Below are positions 33,407 to 42,894 of a DNA stretch of 64,000 nt, one piece after another; within the stretch, counting starts at the first letter, position 1; every line of letters begins with the position of its first letter. This DNA is from Paraburkholderia kirstenboschensis (GTDB taxonomy: Bacteria; Pseudomonadota; Gammaproteobacteria; Burkholderiales; Burkholderiaceae), in assembly GCF_904848585.1 (NCBI RefSeq), contig NZ_CAJHCR010000001.1, forward strand, positions 1,116,001 through 1,180,000, written 5' to 3'. Under the pieces are notes generated by a model. That model made no database searches, was not told the origin of the DNA, and saw nothing but the letters and a program-made list of their open reading frames with translations. The translations under genes were made by a program, and so were the position numbers.

Positions 33407-35881
33407 ATGCGACGCATCACACGCAAAACATTCGAGCGGCTAGTGTGCGCGGGCGCTCTCGCGCTGCCGCTGGTCGTGCTGCTCGCGGCGGGCGAATCGG
33501 AGCACAGCGCGGGCGTTCGTCGTCTGCCGGGCGGTGGGGTCTCTGCGGGCCAGCTGGAGGCTCCACCCGCGGCTGCAAAGATGTTGCAAGTGGCCGAAGC
33601 GACCCACGCGGCGGCCAGCAATTCCGCAGCCGACGCACAAGCGGCCAGTTCGCATGCTTCGTCATCCTATATAACGTCATGGATCGGCAATACATGGGGC
33701 TACGGGGACCAGCGCTGGATGCAGATCGACATACAGGCGATCGCCGTCACGCCGCAAGGCGACGTGTTCACTAACGCACCTTGGGACGAGGGCGGTGGCG
33801 AACTCGGTCAGTACCGCAATGGCGAGCTGCTCCGTCACGGTGGCGAAACGCATGGCTGGGGAATGATGGGGGGCGACGCGATTGCCGCGAACGACGAGTA
33901 CGTGTACGTCGCGCAAACCATGGTGAGCCTCGGCAACGAAACCGCAAAGCACAGACCGTCGCCACGCGAAGGGGAAGTGTGGACCGGTATCTCGCGCCGC
34001 AGTCGCGCGGACATTCGCGACGGCGTGCCGTTCGCCGGGCAGGTGAAGTATCCCGCCGGCAGCCGGCTCGCGTTCCTGCTGATCGCCACTTATTCCGCAA
34101 AGGCCGACTACGCGATTCGTGGTTTGGCCGCGGACGATACGCGGCTCTTTGTGTCGAACGCGCTTGAAAATCGCGTGCAGGTGTTCGACGCGCAGACCAT
34201 GCAGGCAATCGGCGCATTCCCGGTGCGCGAGCCGGGCCGCCTCGCGCTTGCGCCCGACGGTTCGCTATGGATCTTGGAGAACAGCCGCACAGACGGCGCG
34301 CAACGCGTGGTGCACCATGCGCGCAATGGGGCAATCATCGGCGAATTGCCGTTGTCCGAAGGCGTCGTGCCGGTGGATCTGACCGTCGATGCACGCGGGC
34401 GCCTGTTGGTTGCGGACAACGGCGTGCGCCAGCAGATCCTGATCTTTACCGGTGACGCCGGCGCGCTCGCAGGTGCGGCAGCGAGCGCCCGGACGGGCAC
34501 GTCGGCGGGCAATATGCAACAAGGAACGGCCATGAAATTGACGGCCAGCTTAGGGGAGAAGGGCGGCATTTACGCTGGACGCGCGGGTGCGCCGGGGCCC
34601 CGGCGCTTCAACGGTTTGACTGGCGTGGGCGTCGATCGCGCGGGCAACATTTATGTGTCGATGAACGGTGCGGGTCCGCGCCCCTTCGGCACCGGGCCGA
34701 GCACTTACGACGGCGCGCTGCTCGAAAGCTATACGCCCGATGGGCGACAGCGCTTCAGCTTGCAAGGGCTGCTGTTCGTCGACGGCGCGCAGTTCGTCGA
34801 CGGCGATCCGCCGTCCGTGTATAGCGGCAGCAAGCGCTTCACGCTCGATCTCACGCGCGCGCCGGGCCACGAGTGGTCGTATGCGGGCTATACCGCCGAC
34901 CGTTTCCGCTACCCGTACGATCCATACTTTCATCTGTACCTCGGCGGCCAGCGGGGCATGCCGATGGTGCGCGACATCGGCGGACACCAGCTGCTGTACA
35001 CCACCGACATGTATTCGTCGTATCTGCGCATCTATCGTTTCGCCGAAGATCGCGAGACGGCGATTCCGTCGGGGCTGTTCGCGCAATCGCACATCGACGG
35101 ACCTTGGCCGCGCAATCAGCCGGCGCACGGCGAGTGGATCTGGCGCGACGTGACGGGCGCGGGCGACTTCTCCCGTACCGCATTCGATCAGAGCAGCAAC
35201 GGCGCCGATGCGCCCGCAATGCGAGGCTGGTGGGTGGACAGCCGCGGCGACGTCTGGCAGGGCACCGAGGCTGCCGGCATTCGCTGCTTTCCGCTGCAAG
35301 GATTCGACCGCGTCGGCAATCCCGTCTACCGTTACGGGGCGATGCGGCAATATCCGGCCCCTGCGCCGTTCTATCGCGTCGCACGGCTCAACTACTTTCC
35401 CGACGACGACACAATGTTCGTCTCCGGTTCGACGCGCGCGCGTCCATTTGTTCAGGACAACTGGAATAGTGCTGGTTCACAGCTTGCCCGCTACGACCAC
35501 TGGAAAACCGGCAAGCCGGTGCTGCGCTACCTGATCGACCTGCCGGACCGCGGTCCGCCGGATTGGCTCTCGATCAACGGCTTTGCGGTGGCGGGCGACT
35601 ACATCTTCGCCGTCGAAACACGCAGCGCGGCCGTGCGGGTGTATGACCGCGCGAGCGGGCGCGAAACCGGCCGTCTCACACCCGGTAAGGAGGTCGGCTC
35701 GGCAAGCGGTTGGGCCGACGTGCCGATGCCTGTCACCGCGCATCGTCTCGCGTCGGGCGAGTACCTCGTATTCGTCGAAGAAGACGCGCACGGCAAGGCA
35801 TTGATGTACCGGTTCACGCCGTCAACGGCCGCGCTCGCGGCTGCTCATCGCAACTCCATCGACGTTGCAGGAAAACCATGA
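33407..35881 (+). CDS. Exported NHL/beta-propeller-like protein
   Basis: An 824-residue protein with an N-terminal signal sequence or anchor (RKTFERLVCAGALALPLVVLLAAG region, about 6-29) and a Ser/Ala-rich linker to about 85. The rest has repeated NHL/SMP-30-like blade sequences (IRGLAADDTRLFVSNALENR, GRLALAPDGSLWILEN, DLTVDARGRLLVADNGVRQQ, GVGVDRAGNIYVSMNG), so one or two beta-propellers are likely. The gene sits between glycosyltransferase genes and its stop overlaps the next start (ATGA), so it belongs to the EPS operon. Periplasmic or surface location, carbohydrate binding or lyase activity are possible, but I see no catalytic signature. No named family assigned. Confidence 0.7.
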   Translation: MRRITRKTFERLVCAGALALPLVVLLAAGESEHSAGVRRLPGGGVSAGQLEAPPAAAKMLQVAEATHAAASNSAADAQAASSHASSSYITSWIGNTWGYGDQRWMQIDIQAIAVTPQGDVFTNAPWDEGGGELGQYRNGELLRHGGETHGWGMMGGDAIAANDEYVYVAQTMVSLGNETAKHRPSPREGEVWTGISRRSRADIRDGVPFAGQVKYPAGSRLAFLLIATYSAKADYAIRGLAADDTRLFVSNALENRVQVFDAQTMQAIGAFPVREPGRLALAPDGSLWILENSRTDGAQRVVHHARNGAIIGELPLSEGVVPVDLTVDARGRLLVADNGVRQQILIFTGDAGALAGAAASARTGTSAGNMQQGTAMKLTASLGEKGGIYAGRAGAPGPRRFNGLTGVGVDRAGNIYVSMNGAGPRPFGTGPSTYDGALLESYTPDGRQRFSLQGLLFVDGAQFVDGDPPSVYSGSKRFTLDLTRAPGHEWSYAGYTADRFRYPYDPYFHLYLGGQRGMPMVRDIGGHQLLYTTDMYSSYLRIYRFAEDRETAIPSGLFAQSHIDGPWPRNQPAHGEWIWRDVTGAGDFSRTAFDQSSNGADAPAMRGWWVDSRGDVWQGTEAAGIRCFPLQGFDRVGNPVYRYGAMRQYPAPAPFYRVARLNYFPDDDTMFVSGSTRARPFVQDNWNSAGSQLARYDHWKTGKPVLRYLIDLPDRGPPDWLSINGFAVAGDYIFAVETRSAAVRVYDRASGRETGRLTPGKEVGSASGWADVPMPVTAHRLASGEYLVFVEEDAHGKALMYRFTPSTAALAAAHRNSIDVAGKP

Positions 35882-37032
35882 AAATCATCCATCTCGCCAA
35901 TCATGCGCTGAATGTGGGCAACGGCATCGTCAATGTGATGGTCGATCTCGCGTGCATGCAGGCACGCGCCGGACACGACGTAACGGTGGCCTCGGGTGGC
36001 GGCGGATTCGAGGAACTGCTCGCGCGGCACGGTGTGCGTCATGTGCTATTGCCGCAATCGCCGCGGCCTTTACGCGTGCCGGCGATGGTGGCGCGCTTCA
36101 ACAGGCTGGTTTCGCAAATCGACCCTGACGTCGTGCATGCGCACATGATGACGGGCGCGCTGATCGCGCGCTTCGGTGTGCCTCGGCGACGCTTCGTGCT
36201 GGTCACAACGGTGCACAACGAATTTCAGAAGAGCGCGACGATGATGCGTGTGGGCGACCGCGTTGTCGCGGTCAGCGAAGCGGTGTCCGCCGCAATGGAG
36301 CGGCGTGGGATTCCGAAGTCGCGCTTGAGCGTCGTGCGCAACGGCGCGCTCGGCACGCCTCGGCTCGCCGACGCAATCGCGCCGCGCTTACCTGTACTCG
36401 CTCATCCGTGCATCGTGACGCTGGCCGGCATGTACGAACGCAAGGGCATACGCGACCTGTTGCACGCGTTTGCCGCGCTGCGCGAGCGCGTGCCCGGCGC
36501 AGTGCTGTATCTCGTGGGCGAAGGTCCGGACCGCAACGCGATGGAGCAACTGGCCTCGCAACTTGGCCTCGCGCGACATGCGCGTTTCGAAGGTTTTGTC
36601 GCCGATCCGCGGGCTTATCTCGCTCAAGCCGATGTGTTCGTGCTGGCCTCGCACAACGAACCGGCGGGCCTCGTGCTGTGCGAGGCGCGCGAGCAGGGAT
36701 GCGCGATCGTCGCGACGCGCGTGGGCGGCATTCCGGAGATGCTCGACGGGGGCGAGGCGGGTGTGCTCGTGCCGCCGCATGATCCGGTGACGCTGGCAAC
36801 GGCGCTCGAGCGGCTTCTGACCGATCCGGCCGGGCGCGCCGGATTGGCCGCACGCGCGGTGCAGGATCTCGAGAAGTTCAGCGTGCAGCGCGTGAGCGAC
36901 GGCTATCTGGCGATCTACGAACGCACGCTTGCAAGTTGCCAGCCGCGCCGCTTCGCCACCATTGCCACGCGAGGTATCGACGCAGCTCGTGCCGGCATGG
37001 CGGAAAGTGTGAGCCACTCGACGCCGCTGTAA
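35878..37032 (+). CDS. GT4-family glycosyltransferase (EPS locus)
   Basis: A 384-residue GT-B enzyme. It begins MKIIHLANHALNVGNGIVNV, contains HMMTGALIARFG and TVHNEFQKS in the acceptor domain, LAGMYERKGIRDLLHAFAAL in the donor domain and the E-x7-E motif in SHNEPAGLVLCEAREQGC. ATG 35878 overlaps the propeller-gene stop (ATGA). It is the last gene of the plus-strand polymerase operon and converges on wzx. The last 35 residues are divergent and may be disordered. Confidence 0.88.
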   Translation: MKIIHLANHALNVGNGIVNVMVDLACMQARAGHDVTVASGGGGFEELLARHGVRHVLLPQSPRPLRVPAMVARFNRLVSQIDPDVVHAHMMTGALIARFGVPRRRFVLVTTVHNEFQKSATMMRVGDRVVAVSEAVSAAMERRGIPKSRLSVVRNGALGTPRLADAIAPRLPVLAHPCIVTLAGMYERKGIRDLLHAFAALRERVPGAVLYLVGEGPDRNAMEQLASQLGLARHARFEGFVADPRAYLAQADVFVLASHNEPAGLVLCEAREQGCAIVATRVGGIPEMLDGGEAGVLVPPHDPVTLATALERLLTDPAGRAGLAARAVQDLEKFSVQRVSDGYLAIYERTLASCQPRRFATIATRGIDAARAGMAESVSHSTPL

Positions 37033-37148
37033 GCGCGGCGTTGCGCTCACAGCGGGCGGTTTTCACTGTGTCTGCGTAAGTTCATCGGCACAATAACCAC
37101 GAATGATTCGTAGACCACCACCATACGTCGTGGAGGTGTGGCGAGACG

Positions 37149-38606
37149 TCAGCTTGCCGATAAAGTCAGCCTGGTCCAGATCTTGTACACGAGGCTGCGC
37201 AATTCACTGGAGCCATGCAGCGACAGAGCCAGATTCGCGCACACCAGGACGAGTGCGGCGGCAATCAGTGAGGGCGGCGCGCTGATCGACTCGGCGAGCG
37301 CGAGTGCCACCAGCAGGAAGGCGAGATGCACGAGCATATTGCGCACTATGGAACCGACGTGCAGCCGGGCGAAGTGAAGCAGCATGGCGTAGTCGAACAG
37401 CGCCTTCGACACCACCACGACCGCCGCGCCCATGATGCCGAACCAGTGGATGCCACACCACAGCGCGCCGGCGAACACGGGCAGTTGCGCCCAGCTGACG
37501 CCCGCGATTGCGGCGGGACTGGTCTGCGCCTGGATGAGTATGCCGAGAATGCCCGCCTGGCCGCCGAGCCATACGGCGAGTATCAGCACGCACGCGACGG
37601 GCGCCGCAGCGGCCACTGTCGGCCCGAGCCACACGACAAGGAAGGGCTTGAGCGCGAACATCGCAACGATCAGGCAAGGCGTGAACGCGCCGTTCAGCAA
37701 TGCGAGCGCGCTATGCGCGATCGCGTCGGCATCCGCGCGCGACACGGCGGATAAACGCGGAAAAAGCGTGCGCACCATCGCGACAGGCAGCAGATTCAGA
37801 CGCGTGATCAGGTTCTGCGGCGTCGCATAGTAAGTCACGAAGCTTGCGCCGAGCAGCGCGCCGACCAGCACGCGGTCGAGCGTCGACGCGATCATGCCGG
37901 CGCCGGAAAAGAGCAGCATCCAGCGACCATAACGGAACAGTTCGGCCATCACGCGCCATTGCGGCATGCGCACGCGGCGAATGCCGATTGCACGAAACGC
38001 CGCGGCACCGAGCATCAAACCGGCGAAGAGCCGTGCGAGAACCGCGGCCGGAATGACCACGGCAAGCGAAGGCGAAAAGCAGAAGATCGCCGCGAGGGGC
38101 AACAACTGGAAGAGCGCGGTGCCGAGCGTCTGATTGACGTTGAAGCTCGCGAAGCGTTCCACCCCGTTGATCGCGCCTGCGAATACCCATGACACATTGG
38201 CAATGGGAACGGCCACCGCAATCCACGGCAAGCTCGCCATCACCTCGCGCTGGAACTCCGGCTCGATCTTGACACCGTGCGTGATGTAGATGACGGTGCC
38301 CGCATAAATGATGAGCCCACCCACGATGCCGGTGCCGAGGTTCATGAACCACGCGCTCCAGAAAATGCGTTCGAGGGAGTCGTCGTTGGCGGCGCGCGCT
38401 TTGGAGATCTGATTTTCGGTAGCGAGACTCGTGCCGAGATCCAGCACGCTGAAATAGCCGATCAGCGTCCACACCAGATTGATGACGCCATAGCGTTCCA
38501 CGCCCATCAGATGGATATAGGCGGGCACCGTGACGAGGGAAATGAACGTCGGAGCAATCGCTCCTGCAAAGTTGATGACGATGTTCCTGACGATACTTCT
38601 TTCCAT
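37149..38606 (-). CDS. Wzx-like polysaccharide flippase
   Basis: A 485-residue MATE/MOP-superfamily membrane protein with 12-14 predicted helices (NIVINFAGAIAPTFISLV, GYFSVLDLGTSLATENQIS, LIAAALVLVCANLALSL). It matches the polysaccharide biosynthesis (Wzx) class that moves the undecaprenyl-diphosphate-linked repeat across the inner membrane. The GTSLATENQIS segment after helix 2 is typical. ATG 38606 is the only sensible start. It is alone on the minus strand, between the convergent GT4 gene and the divergent GT2 gene. Confidence 0.9.
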   Translation of the reverse strand: MERSIVRNIVINFAGAIAPTFISLVTVPAYIHLMGVERYGVINLVWTLIGYFSVLDLGTSLATENQISKARAANDDSLERIFWSAWFMNLGTGIVGGLIIYAGTVIYITHGVKIEPEFQREVMASLPWIAVAVPIANVSWVFAGAINGVERFASFNVNQTLGTALFQLLPLAAIFCFSPSLAVVIPAAVLARLFAGLMLGAAAFRAIGIRRVRMPQWRVMAELFRYGRWMLLFSGAGMIASTLDRVLVGALLGASFVTYYATPQNLITRLNLLPVAMVRTLFPRLSAVSRADADAIAHSALALLNGAFTPCLIVAMFALKPFLVVWLGPTVAAAAPVACVLILAVWLGGQAGILGILIQAQTSPAAIAGVSWAQLPVFAGALWCGIHWFGIMGAAVVVVSKALFDYAMLLHFARLHVGSIVRNMLVHLAFLLVALALAESISAPPSLIAAALVLVCANLALSLHGSSELRSLVYKIWTRLTLSAS

Positions 38607-38838
38607 GGTGCGCTGTCCGCGGGAATGTCGTGCAATGGTGCGGTCGGTGCGGGGCGTTGTCGGTGCGCGGCCGCACCCACGAGCGCGTTCCGCACGAGGG
38701 CGTCGGCTTGTCGCAGGCTTGGATACTGCGCTCGTGCGCCGCTTGCGTGTGTGGCTGGGCGTACAGATGGGCGCTCTGCGTCGCGGTTAAATCAGCATCG
38801 ACCGCATACGGCCGGTGAACGGGCATCGCGAGGACAGC

Positions 38839-39804
38839 GTGAAGGAATCGAAAGAATTAAACCCGCGGCTCATCTCGATCTGCATACCGACCTGCAATCG
38901 ACCGGGTCTGCTCGAAGAAGCCATCGAAAGTTGTGAAGCGCAGACGTACGGCGAGTTCGAAATCGTCATCGGCGACGATTCGAGCGACGAGCGCACGGCG
39001 CAGATGGTCAAGCGTTGCCGTGCGCGCGCGAAGCACCCGATCCGCTACGAACGCAACCGGCCCAGGCTCGGGCAGGCATCCAATGTCAACCGCCTCTTCG
39101 CTCGGGCGCGCGGCGCACGGCTCGTGCTGCTGCACGACGACGATCTGCTCGAACCGCATGCGCTCAGTACGCTCGATACGTGCTGGCGCGCTCATCCGCT
39201 ATTGACCGCTGCATTCGGCAAACAGCGCGTGATCGCCGACGACGGCACGCCACGGCCGGAGGCCACCGCGCGGCTCAATCGCGACTACCGGCGCGTGCCT
39301 GAGCGCGCGGGACGGCTCGCCGTGCCCGCGCTCGCCGGCATCGACCAGATGTTCCCGAACAACGGCTATCTGGTGGATACGCTGGCCGCTCGACGCATCG
39401 GTTATCGGCTCGCTGCGCAAGTCGGCGAAGCCTGTGATTTCGATTTCGGTTTGCGCCTGTGCGTGCAGGCGGCAGCTGTTTGCTTCGTCGACGAGTTCGT
39501 TTCCATTTCGCGCGAGACGGCCTTGTCCATCTCGACGCATGCGTTGCCCGCGATGCACGCGTTCGCGCAGTTGTGCGCGAGCGATGTGCCCGCTGCCGCA
39601 CATGCCGCGCGCGACGATGCGCTGCGGCGCGTCGCACCGCGCGCCGCTTCCGCATATGCGCGCGCCGGTGACGCGCGCGCCGCGTGGCGCGTGCTGCTGT
39701 CGAAGCATTACGCGTTGCGCGACCGGCTGCGCGCGCGTTTTCTGTACCACCTGCTGCTTGCCACGCGCTCGACGCTTGGCGGCCGCATGCCGCCCGGCGG
39801 TTGA
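38839..39804 (+). CDS. GT2-family glycosyltransferase (EPS locus)
   Basis: A GT-A glycosyltransferase of about 321 residues. ISICIPTCNRPGLLEEAIES is the donor-site N-terminus, VIGDDSSDERT the first Asp motif, and VLLHDDDLLEPHAL the DXD metal site. GTG 38839 behind GCGAGGACAGC is my start; GTG 38815 would add eight residues. It is divergent from wzx and is followed 178 bp later by the tandem hydrolase gene. The last 70 residues are Arg/Ala-rich and low in motif content. Confidence 0.85.
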   Translation: MKESKELNPRLISICIPTCNRPGLLEEAIESCEAQTYGEFEIVIGDDSSDERTAQMVKRCRARAKHPIRYERNRPRLGQASNVNRLFARARGARLVLLHDDDLLEPHALSTLDTCWRAHPLLTAAFGKQRVIADDGTPRPEATARLNRDYRRVPERAGRLAVPALAGIDQMFPNNGYLVDTLAARRIGYRLAAQVGEACDFDFGLRLCVQAAAVCFVDEFVSISRETALSISTHALPAMHAFAQLCASDVPAAAHAARDDALRRVAPRAASAYARAGDARAAWRVLLSKHYALRDRLRARFLYHLLLATRSTLGGRMPPGG

Positions 39805-39982
39805 GCCGGCGCCCGGCGGTACGACGCGTGTGCGGATGCGTGTTGCCGGGGCATGTGGCAGACGCGGTGTGGCAGAAACGGTGTGCCAGAAGCAATGCGG
39901 CAGCGGCAATGTGGCAGGGCGTACAGAGGCGAAGGGCGGGCTTTGCTGTAATGCCCGAAAGAAGACTTGTGAGGAGCGTAGC

Positions 39983-41893
39983 GTGAGGCCAGTAGTCTTC
40001 GATGGCCAGTTCGGCTGGTTGCATCCTGCAGCCGGGCCGCATGGCGTGGTGCTCTGCTACCCATTCGGCTACGACGCGCTTTGCACCTATCGCGGCATGC
40101 GCCGGCTCGCCGAGCGGCTCGCTATGCGCGGCGTCTCGGTGCTGCGCTTCGACTATCCAGGCACGGGCGACTCGGCGGGCGACGCAAGCGAGCCGGGCCT
40201 CTGGCGGCCGTGGATCGACGGCATCAGGAAGGCCGTGGCGTTGCTGCGGCAATCGGCGGGCATCGAACACGTGAGCTTATGCGGCCTGCGGCTTGGCGGC
40301 ACGCTCGCCGCGCTCGCGGCTCAGGAACTGGGCGACGTCGACGGTCTCGTGCTGCTCTCGCCCGTGCTGTCCGGCAAAAACTATCAGCGTGAGTTGCGCG
40401 CCGGATATCGTCAATGGCTGTCGATGCCCGCGGCAATGGATTGCACGCCTGAGCCCGACACCGACGAGTTCGTCGAGGCGTACGGCTTTCGCCTCTATCG
40501 CGATACCATCGAAAGCCTGCGTGCGGTCGATCTGCGGCGCGATGCGCCGTCACCCGCGAGGCGCGTGCTGGTGCTCGATTCGCTGGACGCGACGCGCGTC
40601 GATGCACTGGTCAAGCACTATCGGGAGCAGGGCGTCGAAGTGGAGCGCCAGGGCTTCGGCGAATACAGCAAGTTCATGATGGAGGCGCTCGACAGCGAGA
40701 TACCGCGCGCGGCGTTCGAGTCGATTGAAAACTGGCTGGCGGGAGACTCGACAGCCAGCACGGCAGCGGTGCCGAGCGGGAGTGCATACGCGGGCGATGT
40801 CGAAGGCCACATCGTCGAAGCGGGTGTCACCGAAACGCCCGTACCGATCGAGGGCGGCAGACTGTTCGGCATCTACTGCGCGCCTCTTGTTCATTCAGCG
40901 ACGAGCGGCGGCGCAAGCGCGCCCGCGGTCCTGATAGTCAACACCGGCGCAGTGTCGAGAATCGGCAACGCGCGGCTCGGCGTGCGTTTTGCGCGGCGTC
41001 TCGCGCGGCAAGGTATTGCCTCGCTTCGCGTCGATCTCGGCGGACTCGGCGACAGTCAGCCTTCGCTCGATGCAGTAACGCTCGATGCGCTCTACGCGCA
41101 AGACGGCGCCGACGACGCCGCCTGTGCCGCACGCTGGCTCACGGCGCGCGGCCACCGCGGTGCGGTGCTGCTTGGCATCTGCGCGGGCGCCTACGTCGGT
41201 CTCCATGCCGCGTCGCGCGAGCCGGCGGTGACGGGCGCGATGCTCGTCAATCTGCAGAAATTCACATGGCGCAACATCTGCGATGAAAACGGCAAGCCGA
41301 CCGTGCGGGTCGCGGCGATCGGTTCGACGCGCAGCTATCTGCGCTCGATGTGCGAGCCGCGCAAATGGCTTCGCGTCGTCAAAGGGCAGACGGGCGGCTG
41401 GCCCGTTGCGCGCGAACTGGCTACCCGTTTTGCGGCGCTTGTACGAGCGACGCTTGCCGATCGGATCGAGCGAATCACCGGACTGGAGCTTGGCGCGAAC
41501 GAGGAGCGTCGGCCATTTGCCGCGCTCGAAGCGCGCGGCGTCGAGACGCGCCTTCTTTATGGCGTGCTCGACGAAGGGGTCGAAGAGCTCGAAAAGTACT
41601 TCGGAGTGCGTGGCATCAGATTGCAGCGTTTGAACCGCGTTCGCGTGATTTTTTGCGAGCGCACCGACCACGCGATTCTGTCCGCAAGCGCGCAGGAAAA
41701 CGTGATGTCGCATTTCGAGGACTTCTATCGCAGCCAGTTTGGCGAGAAGCTCAGTGCCGCCGAAGTCAAAGCGAAAGCCGAAGCCGAAGCCGGCGACTCT
41801 GTTGCGGCGCATTGCAACGGGTCCCGTACGCGTGCGGCGCAATGGCTTGTCAAGCATGCGCGTGCATTTCGCCTAACCGGAGAAGCGAGATGA
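39983..41893 (+). CDS. Fused tandem alpha/beta hydrolase, exosortase-A-hydrolase-like
   Basis: A 636-residue protein made of two alpha/beta hydrolase domains. In domain 1 (about 1-245) the nucleophile elbow is CGLRLGG, with Arg103 where Ser is expected. In domain 2 (about 275-590) it is GICAG, with Cys400 as nucleophile; a candidate His is about 562 (ERTDHAIL). These elbows resemble the two separate hydrolases (types 2 and 1) of exosortase-A/PEP-CTERM exopolysaccharide loci, here fused into one chain. GTG 39983 follows GAGGAG. A thioesterase- or acyltransferase-like role on carrier-bound groups is possible. It ends in a terminator hairpin. Confidence 0.78.
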   Translation: MRPVVFDGQFGWLHPAAGPHGVVLCYPFGYDALCTYRGMRRLAERLAMRGVSVLRFDYPGTGDSAGDASEPGLWRPWIDGIRKAVALLRQSAGIEHVSLCGLRLGGTLAALAAQELGDVDGLVLLSPVLSGKNYQRELRAGYRQWLSMPAAMDCTPEPDTDEFVEAYGFRLYRDTIESLRAVDLRRDAPSPARRVLVLDSLDATRVDALVKHYREQGVEVERQGFGEYSKFMMEALDSEIPRAAFESIENWLAGDSTASTAAVPSGSAYAGDVEGHIVEAGVTETPVPIEGGRLFGIYCAPLVHSATSGGASAPAVLIVNTGAVSRIGNARLGVRFARRLARQGIASLRVDLGGLGDSQPSLDAVTLDALYAQDGADDAACAARWLTARGHRGAVLLGICAGAYVGLHAASREPAVTGAMLVNLQKFTWRNICDENGKPTVRVAAIGSTRSYLRSMCEPRKWLRVVKGQTGGWPVARELATRFAALVRATLADRIERITGLELGANEERRPFAALEARGVETRLLYGVLDEGVEELEKYFGVRGIRLQRLNRVRVIFCERTDHAILSASAQENVMSHFEDFYRSQFGEKLSAAEVKAKAEAEAGDSVAAHCNGSRTRAAQWLVKHARAFRLTGEAR

Positions 41894-41900
41894 AACTCGT

Positions 41901-41944
41901 GGGACAGCGTGCCACGCGCCGCGGCGTTGACGGCGCGCTGTCCC
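41901..41944 (+). other. Hairpin after the tandem hydrolase stop codon
   Basis: A perfect 9-bp outer stem GGGACAGCG/CGCTGTCCC (41901-41909 with 41936-41944) with an inner CGCCG/CGGCG stem, starting 7 bp after the stop. It directly precedes the intrinsic terminator, making a two-hairpin array in the short gap before the methyltransferase gene. Confidence 0.55.
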
Positions 41945-41946
41945 GA

Positions 41947-41986
41947 TCGGCTCGCCAGTGCGCCGTCTGGCGAGCCGACGTTTTTT
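41947..41986 (+). terminator. Intrinsic terminator before the methyltransferase gene
   Basis: A perfect 12-bp stem (41947-41958 with 41967-41978, core CGGCTCGCCAG) and an 8-nt loop, followed by CG and six Ts. This is a textbook rho-independent terminator on the plus strand, 40 bp upstream of the methyltransferase start. It either ends the GT2-hydrolase transcript or acts as an attenuator in the leader of the last two genes. Confidence 0.88.
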
Positions 41987-42024
41987 ACTTTTTGCGGCGC
42001 ACTCCGATACGCTGGAGGAGTGCC

Positions 42025-42894
42025 GTGAAGACACAATCCGATCTGGACCGCATCAATCGCGTGGCGTGGAATTCGCGCGACGCAGCGCGCGTTTTCGCCG
42101 CAGGCAAGACTTTCTCCGACGCCGGCGAGGAGACCGCGTTCCAGTGGCTCGCGCCGCGCTGCGAGGCGACGCCATTGCTCGACATCGGCATCGGCACGGG
42201 GCGCACCATTGCGCTGATGCTCGCAATCTCGAACGACTACACCGGCGTCGACTACACGCCAAAGCTGCTCGACATGGCGAGGTCGCGCTATCCCGGCCGC
42301 GACTTGCGGCATATGGATGCGCGCGACATGTCGGAGCTGCCGTCCAATCATTACGGGCTAGCTGCGTTTAGCTGGAACGGTATCGATTGCGTGGACTACG
42401 ACGGTCGCGTGAAGATCCTCGAAGAAATGTATCGCGTAGTGCGGCCGGGCGGCTATGTGCTGTTCTCGTCGCACAACCGCGGCGGCCCTGGTTATCGCGA
42501 GAACATCTGGCAACTGCTGCCGCAGTTCACCTTCAATCCGCTCAGGCTCGGCTGGCGCACGCTGCGTTCAATGCGCCGCTTCCAGCTCGGCACGCTGAAC
42601 TACGTGCGTAACGTGAAGCTGAATCGCGACTACGGCGGTTACTCGGTCAAGACAGCGGCGGCTCACAACTTTGGCATCGTGATCGTCTACACGACGCTTC
42701 GCGAACAGCGCCGGCAACTCGCGCAGGTCGGCTTGCAATGCGATGCGGTGTTCGGCAGTTGCGATGGCAGGCGCATTGCCGACGACATAGAGGACAGCGA
42801 CGCCTGGTGGTTTCACTTCATCGCGCACAAGCCGCTTGCGGCGTATCGCTTCGGTCAGGAGAGCGGCCATGCAAGCCGACGCACTTCGGCTTAA
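42025..42894 (+). CDS. SAM-dependent methyltransferase (class I)
   Basis: A 289-residue class I methyltransferase. Motif I is LLDIGIGTGRTI (51-62), a following acidic residue (YTGVDYTPKLLDMA) binds the SAM ribose, and FSWNGIDCVDYDG corresponds to the motif IV/post-motif region. GTG 42025 is preceded by GGAGGAG, a near-perfect Shine-Dalgarno, which decides the start against longer frames. The 3' end overlaps the flavin reductase gene by 26 bp, so the two are coupled. It may O- or N-methylate an EPS component or a carrier-bound intermediate; the sequence does not say which. Confidence 0.83.
   Translation: MKTQSDLDRINRVAWNSRDAARVFAAGKTFSDAGEETAFQWLAPRCEATPLLDIGIGTGRTIALMLAISNDYTGVDYTPKLLDMARSRYPGRDLRHMDARDMSELPSNHYGLAAFSWNGIDCVDYDGRVKILEEMYRVVRPGGYVLFSSHNRGGPGYRENIWQLLPQFTFNPLRLGWRTLRSMRRFQLGTLNYVRNVKLNRDYGGYSVKTAAAHNFGIVIVYTTLREQRRQLAQVGLQCDAVFGSCDGRRIADDIEDSDAWWFHFIAHKPLAAYRFGQESGHASRRTSA

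Noticed and set aside
39434..39982. N-terminal extension of the tandem hydrolase open frame
   Set aside because: It overlaps the glycosyltransferase gene in another frame and is not conserved-looking; the GTG at 39983 has a Shine-Dalgarno and starts the hydrolase homology.
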